This document shows, piece after piece, positions 1-7,441 of a stretch of 64,000 nt of DNA. Source of the DNA: Halobacillus sp. Nhm2S1 (lineage in GTDB: Bacteria; Bacillota; Bacilli; Bacillales; Halobacillaceae); the NCBI RefSeq assembly GCF_019599545.1, contig NZ_JAIEZV010000002.1:682001-746000 (forward strand), in the 5' to 3' direction. Positions within the stretch are counted from its first letter, which is position 1. The number at the start of each line of letters is the position of its first letter. A model generated the notes under the pieces. It searched no databases. It worked only from the letters and a program-made list of their open reading frames with translations, and was not told where the DNA came from. The position numbers and the translations under genes are program-made.

Positions 1-1212
1 TTTAAACGTGAATTTTACCAGGAAGGTTTTTATTATATGGATGGGAATTCCCTTGGTTTGCTTTCGAAACGTTCTGAGGAAACCCTCTCCACCTCACTAA
101 ATGATTGGAAGAAACATGCCATCGGGGGATGGACGGAAGGAGAAGAACCATGGTTTTACATGTCAGAGAAAATCGGGGCTCTGACCGCGCCTCTTATCGG
201 AGCAAAACCTGAGGAAGTCATCAATACCGGTTCCATTACATCCAATATTCATCAGTTGCTGGCGACATTTTATAAGCCGGCCGGAAGACGGACGAAAATT
301 CTGGCGGATGAACTGAACTTCCCCTCGGACATTCACGCTATGAAGAGCCAAATCGAATGGCACGGGTTAGACCCTCAAGAACATTTGATCCGCGTCAAAA
401 GTGAAGATGGCTATACATTATCGGAAGATACCATCATTAAAGAAATGGACGAAGACATTGCTGTTCTCCTCCTGCCTTCTGTCTTGTATCGTAGTGGGCA
501 GCTGCTGGATATTGAGAAAATAACCAAGGCAGCTCATGAATACGGCATCATCGTCGGTTTTGACCTTGCCCATTCAATCGGAGCCCTTCCTCACCGCTTG
601 AACGAATGGGGTGTTGACTTTGCTGTATGGTGTACGTATAAGTATTTGAACAGTGGACCCGGCGGGGTGGGCGGACTGTATGTGAACGAAAAGCACCTCG
701 GAAAAACCCCGGGGCTTGCAGGTTGGTTCAGTTCAGATAAAGACAAGCAGTTCGACATGAGCCACGAACTTACTCCTGCTGAATCCGCAGGAGCTTTTCA
801 GATCGGAACCCCTCATGTGCTCAGTTCAGCACCGCTCATAGGGTCACTGGAACTTTTTGAAGAAGCGGGCATCCAGCAGATTAGAAACAAATCATTGAAG
901 CTCACTCGTTTATTGATGGATCTCATCCATCAGGAACTATCGGGATACGGGTTCAAAATCGGCAACCCTTTGAATGATGAACGCCGCGGAGGCCATGTCT
1001 GTCTTGTCCATGACGAGGCCGCAAGCATTTGTAAAGCTCTCAAACAAGAAGCGATCATTCCTGACTTTCGCTCACCGAACGTCATCCGCCTTGCGCCGAT
1101 CGCTTTTTATACATCTTACGAAGATGTGTATGACGTTGTATTACGCTTGAAAGAAATCATGGAGAGTGAAAAGCAAAAGCAGTTCAAAAATGAAAGAGAC
1201 ACCATCGCCTAA
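1..1212 (+). CDS. kynU: Kynureninase, 5' end cut by window edge
   Basis: PLP enzyme that cleaves kynurenine to anthranilate and alanine (or 3-hydroxykynurenine to 3-hydroxyanthranilate). The frame is open from base 1, and the residues before the first ATG (position 37) lead straight into the family's YMDGNSLG motif, so that ATG is internal and the true start lies upstream of the window. The PLP lysine is in [12 protein letters not shown] (around residue 202 from the ATG); PLP-binding GFDLAHSIG lies before it, and GTP/HVL and [10 protein letters not shown] near the C-terminus are also typical. 403 residues are visible, close to full family length. kynB follows after 11 nt, so they form an operon. 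Confidence 0.95.
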   Translation, partial: FKREFYQEGFYYMDGNSLGLLSKRSEETLSTSLNDWKKHAIGGWTEGEEPWFYMSEKIGALTAPLIGAKPEEVINTGSITSNIHQLLATFYKPAGRRTKILADELNFPSDIHAMKSQIEWHGLDPQEHLIRVKSEDGYTLSEDTIIKEMDEDIAVLLLPSVLYRSGQLLDIEKITKAAHEYGIIVGFDLAHSIGALPHRLNEWGVDFAVWCTYKYLNSGPGGVGGLYVNEKHLGKTPGLAGWFSSDKDKQFDMSHELTPAESAGAFQIGTPHVLSSAPLIGSLELFEEAGIQQIRNKSLKLTRLLMDLIHQELSGYGFKIGNPLNDERRGGHVCLVHDEAASICKALKQEAIIPDFRSPNVIRLAPIAFYTSYEDVYDVVLRLKEIMESEKQKQFKNERDTIA

Positions 1213-1223
1213 GGAGGTCTATG

Positions 1224-1856
1224 ATGATGAAATTCATTGATATTACGATGAAACTGAACAATAATACGCCTCCCTGGCCGGGAGACGAGCCATTTGAATA
1301 CAAGCTGACATGGTCCATGGAAGATACAGGATCAGTTAATGTCGGCCAATTTAAAGGAAGCAACCACATTGGCACACATGTGGATGCCCCCTACCACTAT
1401 GATTCAAATGGCTTAAAAATCGCAGACCTTCCCGTCGACCGTTTTTCCGGTCAGGCTCTAGTCGTGTGTATACAAGATGAACCGGTCGTTACTGGAAAGT
1501 TGTTGGAAGACGTAGACTTCAGCAAGGTAAGTAAAGTTTTGTTCCATACAGGCAGCTGGAAAGACCGCACCCGCTTCCCTGATCAGTACACGGTCATTGG
1601 GGATGATGTAGGTCCATTTTTAAAACAGCAGGGCATCGACCTCATCGGCATTGATACCCCTTCTGTTGATCCAGAAACGAGTAAAGAGTTAAAAGGACAC
1701 CACACCTTGTATCAGAATGACATCTTGATCCTTGAAGGAATTGATCTTTCTAAAGTACCGGAAGGAATTTATGAGCTCTTTGCATTCCCACTAAAAATGG
1801 AACAAGCCGACGGCAGCCCCGTCCGTGCCGTTTTACGCAGCACCGACGCATCCTAG
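1224..1856 (+). CDS. kynB: Kynurenine formamidase (cyclase family)
   Basis: Metal-dependent hydrolase converting N-formylkynurenine to kynurenine and formate, the step before kynureninase. The KynB/cyclase metal motif HxGTHxDxPxH is complete in SNHIGTHVDAPYHY (around residues 48-59), and the length of about 210 residues is usual. AAGGAGG at 1211-1217 is followed by three adjacent in-frame ATGs (1221, 1224, 1227); 1224 or 1227 fit the ribosome site best. It is co-transcribed with kynU. The dioxygenase that supplies its substrate is encoded separately at 47.5 kb on the other strand. Confidence 0.93.
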   Translation: MMKFIDITMKLNNNTPPWPGDEPFEYKLTWSMEDTGSVNVGQFKGSNHIGTHVDAPYHYDSNGLKIADLPVDRFSGQALVVCIQDEPVVTGKLLEDVDFSKVSKVLFHTGSWKDRTRFPDQYTVIGDDVGPFLKQQGIDLIGIDTPSVDPETSKELKGHHTLYQNDILILEGIDLSKVPEGIYELFAFPLKMEQADGSPVRAVLRSTDAS

Positions 1857-1940
1857 TCAGCCTCACCCAAATCTGTTCCCTAATGTATGGGTGAAACTAC
1901 TATGATGACGTGGTTTTCAGGAAAGTGAAATGATTGTATA

Positions 1941-1975
1941 AAAAATGCCCAGGAGGTTATCCTGGGCATTTTTTG
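1941..1975. terminator. Bidirectional rho-independent terminator
   Basis: A 9-bp stem, ATGCCCAGG (1945-1953) with CCTGGGCAT (1961-1969), has A-runs before and T-runs after. It separates the convergent kynB and betaine carrier genes. Confidence 0.9.
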
Positions 1976-1984
1976 CATCCTATA

Positions 1985-3511
1985 TTATTTCTTCGTAATT
2001 CGCTGGTCGATGGCCATCTTCTTCGCTACTTTAGGGGCGAGCCAAATCATTGGCAGTAGAAGAATGGATACTGGAACAGCTGTTACCACAATGAAGTTTT
2101 GGAGCTGAGTAATCCCACTGTCTCCTGTGATTAACAAAATGACAGCGATCGCGCCCATCAAAACGGCCCAGAACACTCGAAGCCAGCTTTGCGGGTTTCC
2201 TTCTCCTGTGACGGCCATGGCAATCGTGTAGGACATGGAGTCACTCGTCGTTACAACGAACAGAATCGTTAAAATCAGGAATAACGGAGAAATAACGGTC
2301 GCTAATGGGAACTGTTCAGTAATGGCGAACATTGCTGCCGGGTTCCCTGCTTCATTCAGTGCGTTGGATACAGATCCAGGATTGTTTAATTCAAAGAAAA
2401 TCCCTGATCCGCCAAGCACTGTAAACCAGAACGTAGAAATAACAGGAGCAAAGACAGATACGGCTATGATGATCTCCCTAATTGTCCGGCCTCTTGAAAT
2501 ACGGCTCACAAGGATGGCCATCATCGGTCCATACCCAATGAACCATCCCCAGAAGAAGACTGTCCATAGAGATAGCCAACCTTCATCTCCTCGATACGTA
2601 CTCATCGGAATGAATTGATCCACGTAATACCCGAATCCTGCCAGGAAGTGGTCAATAATAAAACCACCTGGTCCAAAGATGACAATAAACGCCATTAGTC
2701 CAATCGCCATGCGTACGTTAAAGCTACTTAGAATTTGTATCCCTTTATATAAACCAGTGACAGCTGAAATCGTCGAGATAATCACAACGGCAAAAATAAT
2801 GGAAAATTGCGTGCTGAACTGATTAGGAATTCCAAAAATTTCCTGAAGACCGTAACTCGCTTGCAAACCTAGGAAACCGATTGGACCAATCGTTCCTGCT
2901 GCTACAGCGATCACGGAGAAGGCATCAATGACCGTCCCGATCCAGCTGTGGCGTAATTTTTCACCGAAAATCGGATAGAGTAACGTTCTAGGCTTCATCG
3001 GCATTCCTTTATGATAGTGACCATACATCATAACAACAGCACTAATCGTACCTAGAATAGCCCATGCCAGGAATCCCCAGTGCATAAAGCTTTGCGCCAG
3101 GGCCGGGTTGATTGCCGCTTCTGTTCCGGCTTCAATTCCTGACTGAGATGGAGGCACAGTCAAAAAGTGCCACATCGGTTCAGCGGCTGCCCAGAAAACA
3201 CCTCCGCCTGCCAATAGGGTTGCCATAATGATCGACAGCCATTTATACAATCCTATTTCAGGTTTCTCCATATCCCCCATTCTGATTTTTCCATAACGGG
3301 AAAAGGCTAAATATAAACCAACAAAGAATGTAGCAAGCATGAGCACTTGCCAAAAAGCACCGAAGTACTTGGCTGACCATGCAAAGCTATCACTAACGAT
3401 CATTTCGATTAGATCAATATCAATGAGTGCAAGAATAACGAAAAGGACTAATAATCCTCCACTTATGACAAATACCGGCCAGTCAATACGGCCTGAGTTT
3501 TTATTATCCAT
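1985..3511 (-). CDS. BCCT family glycine betaine/choline transporter
   Basis: Secondary carrier for compatible solutes such as glycine betaine, used in osmoprotection. The 508-residue protein has about 12 membrane spans and the BCCT signature around WTVFFWGWFIGYGP, followed by the charged loop SRISRGRTIREI. The start at 3511 (MDNKNSGRIDW) has AAAGGAG eight bases upstream; an in-frame start 13 codons earlier has no ribosome site. It resembles Bacillus OpuD or BetL, but the exact substrate cannot be read from sequence. It is monocistronic and ends at a shared terminator. Confidence 0.92.
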   Translation of the reverse strand: MDNKNSGRIDWPVFVISGGLLVLFVILALIDIDLIEMIVSDSFAWSAKYFGAFWQVLMLATFFVGLYLAFSRYGKIRMGDMEKPEIGLYKWLSIIMATLLAGGGVFWAAAEPMWHFLTVPPSQSGIEAGTEAAINPALAQSFMHWGFLAWAILGTISAVVMMYGHYHKGMPMKPRTLLYPIFGEKLRHSWIGTVIDAFSVIAVAAGTIGPIGFLGLQASYGLQEIFGIPNQFSTQFSIIFAVVIISTISAVTGLYKGIQILSSFNVRMAIGLMAFIVIFGPGGFIIDHFLAGFGYYVDQFIPMSTYRGDEGWLSLWTVFFWGWFIGYGPMMAILVSRISRGRTIREIIIAVSVFAPVISTFWFTVLGGSGIFFELNNPGSVSNALNEAGNPAAMFAITEQFPLATVISPLFLILTILFVVTTSDSMSYTIAMAVTGEGNPQSWLRVFWAVLMGAIAVILLITGDSGITQLQNFIVVTAVPVSILLLPMIWLAPKVAKKMAIDQRITKK

Positions 3512-3635
3512 AATTATCTCCTTTAATTCATAATGTGTTTGAATGCACAATGTACAACTCTATCACTATTTTTATTATGGTGTAAAGATATTTCCTTTAT
3601 CCTTTACGGGAATGATTTTTAGAAAAAAAGGCATG

Positions 3636-3664
3636 AAAAAGGCGACCCCTTACAAGAGATCGCT
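3636..3664 (-). terminator. Terminator of the zinc-ribbon gene
   Basis: On the minus strand, GCGATCTC and GGGGTCGC pair over 8 bp (two G-U pairs) around a 6-nt loop and run into a U-tract (3636-3640). It lies just downstream of the stop codon of the small gene at 3670-3843. Confidence 0.75.
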
Positions 3665-3669
3665 TCTCT

Positions 3670-3843
3670 TTAATCTTCTCTTGACTCCACCTTATGATCT
3701 TCCTGCCTATTCTGACATTCCTTACAAAGGTTGATCTCTCTTTCTTCTTTAATCTGAAGCGGTTTGCCACACCTTTGACATTCATCATAGTTATTAGGAT
3801 TTGTTTGGAATCCCGGCATTTCATTACTTCCATCGTTATACAT
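3670..3843 (-). CDS. Small zinc-ribbon protein (57 aa)
   Basis: Short gene supported by three features: AAAGGAG nine bases before the ATG, a 57-codon frame with Bacillus-like codon use, and a terminator right after the stop. The protein has two CxxC pairs, CQRC (about residues 22-25) and CKEC (40-43), spaced as in a one-zinc ribbon, with a charged tail ending SRED. It has no membrane segment. Similar small 'zinc-ribbon' proteins in Bacilli have no assigned function, so none is proposed. A 90-residue frame covering the same DNA in another phase lacks these signals. Confidence 0.75.
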   Translation of the reverse strand: MYNDGSNEMPGFQTNPNNYDECQRCGKPLQIKEEREINLCKECQNRQEDHKVESRED

Positions 3844-3905
3844 ACAAGTTTATCTCCTTTCTCTTTCACCTTTTCTTTTCTTATTCCCTATTCGCTTTTC
3901 ATTAA

Positions 3906-5384
3906 TCATCTCATCATTTCCTTTGCTGCGGTCATGCCTGACAGTGTCACCCCAAGTGTGCCTGCGCCAGGAAAAACCGTATCCCCACACTGATAAACGT
4001 CCGGAATTCCGGTGCGAATGGAATAGCTGTTGAGCCAGCTATATTTTCCTGTTGGGGTGTAGCCGCCCACTTTTCCATATTTTCTTCTCAACCACTTTTG
4101 AAAAGTGATCGGAGTTCCCGGCAGAACGATGTCTAACTTTTCTTTAAAGCTCGGAAAGTAAAAATCCACCGTCTCCAGGAGTCGGTTCTTCATATGTTCC
4201 TTATCTGCTTCGTATTGTTCTGAATTCCACCAGGGTGAAATGGATGTGTGAGTAGAAATCGTTAACGAGCGCTTTCCAGGAGGGGCCATCATCGAATCCT
4301 GAGGGTCAGATAATGACATTAAAAACTGCCCCCCATCATGGAGGTCGTCCGGTTTTTGCGGGTCAATAAACTGATGGTACACGGCGTCTTCTCCCTCAAA
4401 AACTTCCCCGTCCACGCCTCCATGTATGATAAACGCTCCCCATGAATCCCTTTTTTCTTCTTTTAACGCTTTAATATAGGATTGTTTACCCATATCCTTT
4501 GATACCGTATCATGGAAATTGTGAACAGAATTGTTCAATAGCACCTTTTGCGCCCGAAAGACTCGATCCCGTTTCGTATGAAACTCAAAGTGCCCGCCGT
4601 TTTTCTCTACTTTATGAATAGGATGCCGCATATAAAGGTCGCTCCCTGAATCCTTAATGAAAGATGCCAAACGTTCGGCAACCGCTGCAAGACCCCCATG
4701 CACAGCGTAAGCGCCTTTATGGAATGTTTGTAACGCGGCATACCCGAGAAACGCAGGGCAGTATTCAACGCTTGTTTGTACACTATCCATTAATTCACCA
4801 TTCAAAAACACGCGGAAGAGACGATGGTTATGAAGGTCATACTTTTTCAGCCGCTCTTCTACCGTCTGGTTCATAAATGGGAGCAGTTTCAATGCTTCTT
4901 TTTTTACTAAAGGTACGAAATGCATGAAATCTTTGAAGGTTCGTGGAGGAAACACAGGAAGGTCTTCCGTTAATTGATCGACCACTGCCCCCACCCTGTA
5001 CACTTCATCATAGAACGCTTGTATAGCAGAAGACTGTGTTGGAAAGACTCGTTGAATCTCTTCGTACCAGCGGCTTCGCTCACGAAAATAATGAATGGTG
5101 CGATCCGGCATGTGGATATCCATGATCGTATCCAATAACGTCATGGCAGGAGGATCGATGTTTAACTGATCAAAGAGTCGACGGAGAACCCCTCCTTCTT
5201 CAAATCCCATACCAAGGGTGGCCCCTGACTGAAACCGGTAGCCGTTGCGTTCGAATTTTCCTGCACTACCCCCAAGTTCATTCGAGGCTTCAAAAACGGC
5301 CACTTTCATTCCTTTTTTGGCGAGTGAAGCGGCAGCTGCCAGCCCACCGAAGCCTGCACCTACAACTCCAACATCATAAATCAT
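3906..5384 (-). CDS. CrtI/CrtISO-like FAD-dependent oxidoreductase
   Basis: A 492-residue phytoene-desaturase-type flavoprotein. The N-terminal dinucleotide fold is GVVGAGFGGLAAAASLAKKG (residues 6-25), followed by an acidic residue and GGSAG. The C-terminal FAD motif YQCGDTVFPGAGTLGVTLSG is typical of the CrtI/CrtN/CrtISO superfamily. There are no crtM/crtB or other carotenoid genes nearby, so a role in carotenoid desaturation or isomerisation is possible but not shown. A GGAGGTGA ribosome site precedes the ATG at 5384. Confidence 0.8.
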   Translation of the reverse strand: MIYDVGVVGAGFGGLAAAASLAKKGMKVAVFEASNELGGSAGKFERNGYRFQSGATLGMGFEEGGVLRRLFDQLNIDPPAMTLLDTIMDIHMPDRTIHYFRERSRWYEEIQRVFPTQSSAIQAFYDEVYRVGAVVDQLTEDLPVFPPRTFKDFMHFVPLVKKEALKLLPFMNQTVEERLKKYDLHNHRLFRVFLNGELMDSVQTSVEYCPAFLGYAALQTFHKGAYAVHGGLAAVAERLASFIKDSGSDLYMRHPIHKVEKNGGHFEFHTKRDRVFRAQKVLLNNSVHNFHDTVSKDMGKQSYIKALKEEKRDSWGAFIIHGGVDGEVFEGEDAVYHQFIDPQKPDDLHDGGQFLMSLSDPQDSMMAPPGKRSLTISTHTSISPWWNSEQYEADKEHMKNRLLETVDFYFPSFKEKLDIVLPGTPITFQKWLRRKYGKVGGYTPTGKYSWLNSYSIRTGIPDVYQCGDTVFPGAGTLGVTLSGMTAAKEMMR

Positions 5385-5460
5385 CCGCTCACCTCCCTCC
5401 TCTTCTTTTCCCCCATCATCCCCTTTTTAGGCGTAACGAATGTTCTTGTATAATTTGGAA

Positions 5461-5535
5461 GTATTGTGTAAGAGTTGATTTCGATATGGTTGTGTGCATT
5501 TAGGAGCTCCAGGAAACAGTTCGCTTTCCATGGGG
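5461..5535 (+). repeat. Truncated GC-rich intergenic repeat, subtype A end
   Basis: This stretch matches, position by position, the reverse complement of the right end of the full copy at 42161-42362: TATTGTGTAAGA, then GATTTCGA, then a shared GGAAACAGTTCGCTTTCCAT. It then stops, so this is a one-ended remnant lying just upstream of the ECF sigma promoter. Confidence 0.75.
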
Positions 5536-5586
5536 CTGGAGCTTTAGTGGAGAAGATTAATGGATTTTAGAAGAAATTTGTATTTT

Positions 5587-5614
5587 TGCAGACCTTTTGG
5601 ATGAGACTCTCGTC
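5587..5614 (+). promoter_or_regulatory. Candidate ECF-type autoregulatory promoter
   Basis: TGCAGAC (5587-5593) and CGTC (5611-5614) are separated by 17 bp. This resembles the AAC/CGTC pattern of Bacillus ECF promoters. Transcription would begin just after 5617, which agrees with translation starting at GTG 5644 rather than at the upstream ATG. Confidence 0.55.
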
Positions 5615-5643
5615 TAATGAAGAGGAAAGGAGAGGAACGCCTG

Positions 5644-6192
5644 GTGTCCGGACATACACAAACTCATTACACACGCGAGCAAGCGGTTGAGTACATAATG
5701 GACCAATACGGAGAAACGTTGAAAAGAACCATTTTTACATATGTGAAGAATCACCATACCACAGACGATATCTTTCAGGATGTTTTGTTACAGATTTATC
5801 GCAAGTGGGATAGGTTCAACGGAGATTCCCAATTGAAAACTTGGGCGATGAGAATCGCCATCAACCGATGCAAAGATTATTTACGATCCCCTATTCACCG
5901 CATCAAAATCGCTACAGATAAATGGCGGGAACAAAAAGCCCCGAACTACACGGAGCAAAGAGTCGTGCAAAAAGAACAGTGGGATGAAATAGCGGAAGCC
6001 ATCCTTCACCTCCCAATCAAATATCGGGAAGTCATGATTCTCACTTTCCAACAAGATATGACGCAGAAACAGATTGCTGAAGCGACCGGAACGCCTTTAA
6101 GCACGATCAAAACAAGGATGCAGCGTGCACGTCAACTGCTTAGAGAAAAGGCAGATGAAGGAGGGATAGACCCGTGGATCATCAACGAATAA
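5644..6192 (+). CDS. ECF-family RNA polymerase sigma factor (SigX/SigM-like)
   Basis: An extracytoplasmic-function sigma factor of about 182 residues. Region 2 (TDDIFQDVLLQIYRKW ... LKTWAMRIAINRCKDYLR) recognises the -10 element. Region 4 has LPIKYREVMILTF followed by a helix-turn-helix (TQKQIAEATGTPLSTIKTR). The chosen start is GTG 5644, with AAAGGAG eleven bases upstream; the ATG at 5617 lacks a ribosome site and overlaps the predicted ECF -10. It overlaps the next gene by 19 nt, so the pair is translationally coupled as usual for sigma/anti-sigma genes. The inducing signal is probably envelope stress. Confidence 0.9.
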   Translation: MSGHTQTHYTREQAVEYIMDQYGETLKRTIFTYVKNHHTTDDIFQDVLLQIYRKWDRFNGDSQLKTWAMRIAINRCKDYLRSPIHRIKIATDKWREQKAPNYTEQRVVQKEQWDEIAEAILHLPIKYREVMILTFQQDMTQKQIAEATGTPLSTIKTRMQRARQLLREKADEGGIDPWIINE

Positions 6193-7334
6193 AAGAAGCA
6201 ATCAATCGTCAAATTGGCGAGGATCCTTTATTCACAGATAAAGACAAGCAGCGCTTTTATAAAAAGAAGCCCAATCGGCGGTTACGTTTCCCTGCTGTTC
6301 CGAAACTGGTTACGGTCCTCCTTGCTTTCATTGTTTTGAGCGGATCCTATTATACCTTTCTGAAGACGGACTGGTTTGAGCAATCTTCTTCACCTACAGA
6401 AGAGGAGTCAGAACCAATGGAAGAAACGCCACCTCCTCCTAGTCCGGATCCAGAAGAACCTACTCTTGTAAAGGTTGAAAAGCTCAAGGAAGTTATTACA
6501 TCTATGCCGAGCAAAAGTAAGATGAAAGTCGTCATTGATCAATTTTCAGGAACCGAAGTTGAATCCAAACTAGCAGATACAGAGAATGCAAATGGAAACG
6601 AGTATAAATTGTTTGAGAGTTATTATGCATTCGCCAGCACGAACGAATCAGGAAACCAGTCTGCTTATGAAGGCCCTTCACCTCCCCCAAAAGAGGCCTT
6701 TGAAAATGGCGAGATAGAAATATCTATGAAGCTTAACTGGGTAGAGGGGGGAGAGCGTGTTTTATTAAATGAAGCGACAATCCTTTACCTATCAGAAGAA
6801 GGAGATCTAATTGAAGAAAACTACAAAGTACACGAGCGCAATCGAAACTTCATCAAGGTTAAAAATCCCGATGACCTCGTTGTCATGGATGACTTAATCC
6901 TTCGCTCCATCGCAAGATCCGTAGATAAAGAGCCGGATGCCATCACCAAGCGCGATCTATTATATTTAGAAGAATTGACGATTAACGCCTCCCATTTAAG
7001 TGGCATCTATGAAGTGGATGAAGATATTGAATATTTCAAAGCAATGCAGTCGCTTTTCGTTCTGAAGCTTAATCAAGCCATTATTCCTGGCGAGTTATTA
7101 AAAGAAGTTCCTTACTTGGATCAGGCGACTTTCATCGGTCCTACCGTCGACGATTTGAGTCGTGTTAAAGAAGGCCTACAAACCATTACGTATTTGAATT
7201 TGATTAATTCTTCCTTTAGAGGAACCGCTGAAGACATTCTTGAACTGAAATCTTTGAATATCGTCAGGGTCGATCCGGCCGTTGTTCCTAATTACGAAGA
7301 ATTACAATTTGAAGGTATGGATGTTCGGTGGTAA
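6174..7334 (+). CDS. Membrane anti-sigma-like protein with LRR-like exterior
   Basis: Probable regulator of the overlapping ECF sigma factor, inferred from position. GTG 6174 has GAAGGAGGG upstream. Order: cytoplasmic N-terminus of about 45 mostly charged residues (no HxxxCxxC zinc anti-sigma motif), one membrane segment (about 45-62), a Glu/Pro linker with PPPPSPDPEEP (about 75-95), a beta-rich region, then from about residue 240 a pattern like internalin LRR caps (ITKRDLLYLEELTI, then repeated LxxLxL). 386 residues. The combination is unlike RsiX or RsiW and may sense a surface ligand. It could also be a non-regulatory partner. Confidence 0.6.
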   Translation: MDHQRIKEAINRQIGEDPLFTDKDKQRFYKKKPNRRLRFPAVPKLVTVLLAFIVLSGSYYTFLKTDWFEQSSSPTEEESEPMEETPPPPSPDPEEPTLVKVEKLKEVITSMPSKSKMKVVIDQFSGTEVESKLADTENANGNEYKLFESYYAFASTNESGNQSAYEGPSPPPKEAFENGEIEISMKLNWVEGGERVLLNEATILYLSEEGDLIEENYKVHERNRNFIKVKNPDDLVVMDDLILRSIARSVDKEPDAITKRDLLYLEELTINASHLSGIYEVDEDIEYFKAMQSLFVLKLNQAIIPGELLKEVPYLDQATFIGPTVDDLSRVKEGLQTITYLNLINSSFRGTAEDILELKSLNIVRVDPAVVPNYEELQFEGMDVRW

Positions 7335-7358
7335 GAACAGAAAAACAGAAAAGGGTAT

Positions 7359-7396
7359 GGGGATCCGCTTCCAACCGGAGGCGAACTTCAATCCCC
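7359..7396 (+). repeat. Two-stem hairpin element, copy 1
   Basis: GGGGAT (7359-7364) pairs with ATCCCC (7391-7396), enclosing an inner stem CGCTTCC/GGAGGCG with loop AACC. A second element with the same layout and compensating base changes is at 22283-22317. This copy lies in the leader of the asparagine synthase gene. Confidence 0.45.
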
Positions 7397-7441
7397 TCCC
7401 CTACTTATAATAGGAATAGGATTTTTAAAGGAGGTATTTCC

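Noticed and set aside
3597-3869. 90-codon frame on the minus strand
   Set aside because: Same DNA as the 57-residue zinc-ribbon gene in another phase; Lys/Arg-rich with no motif and no ribosome site for its start.
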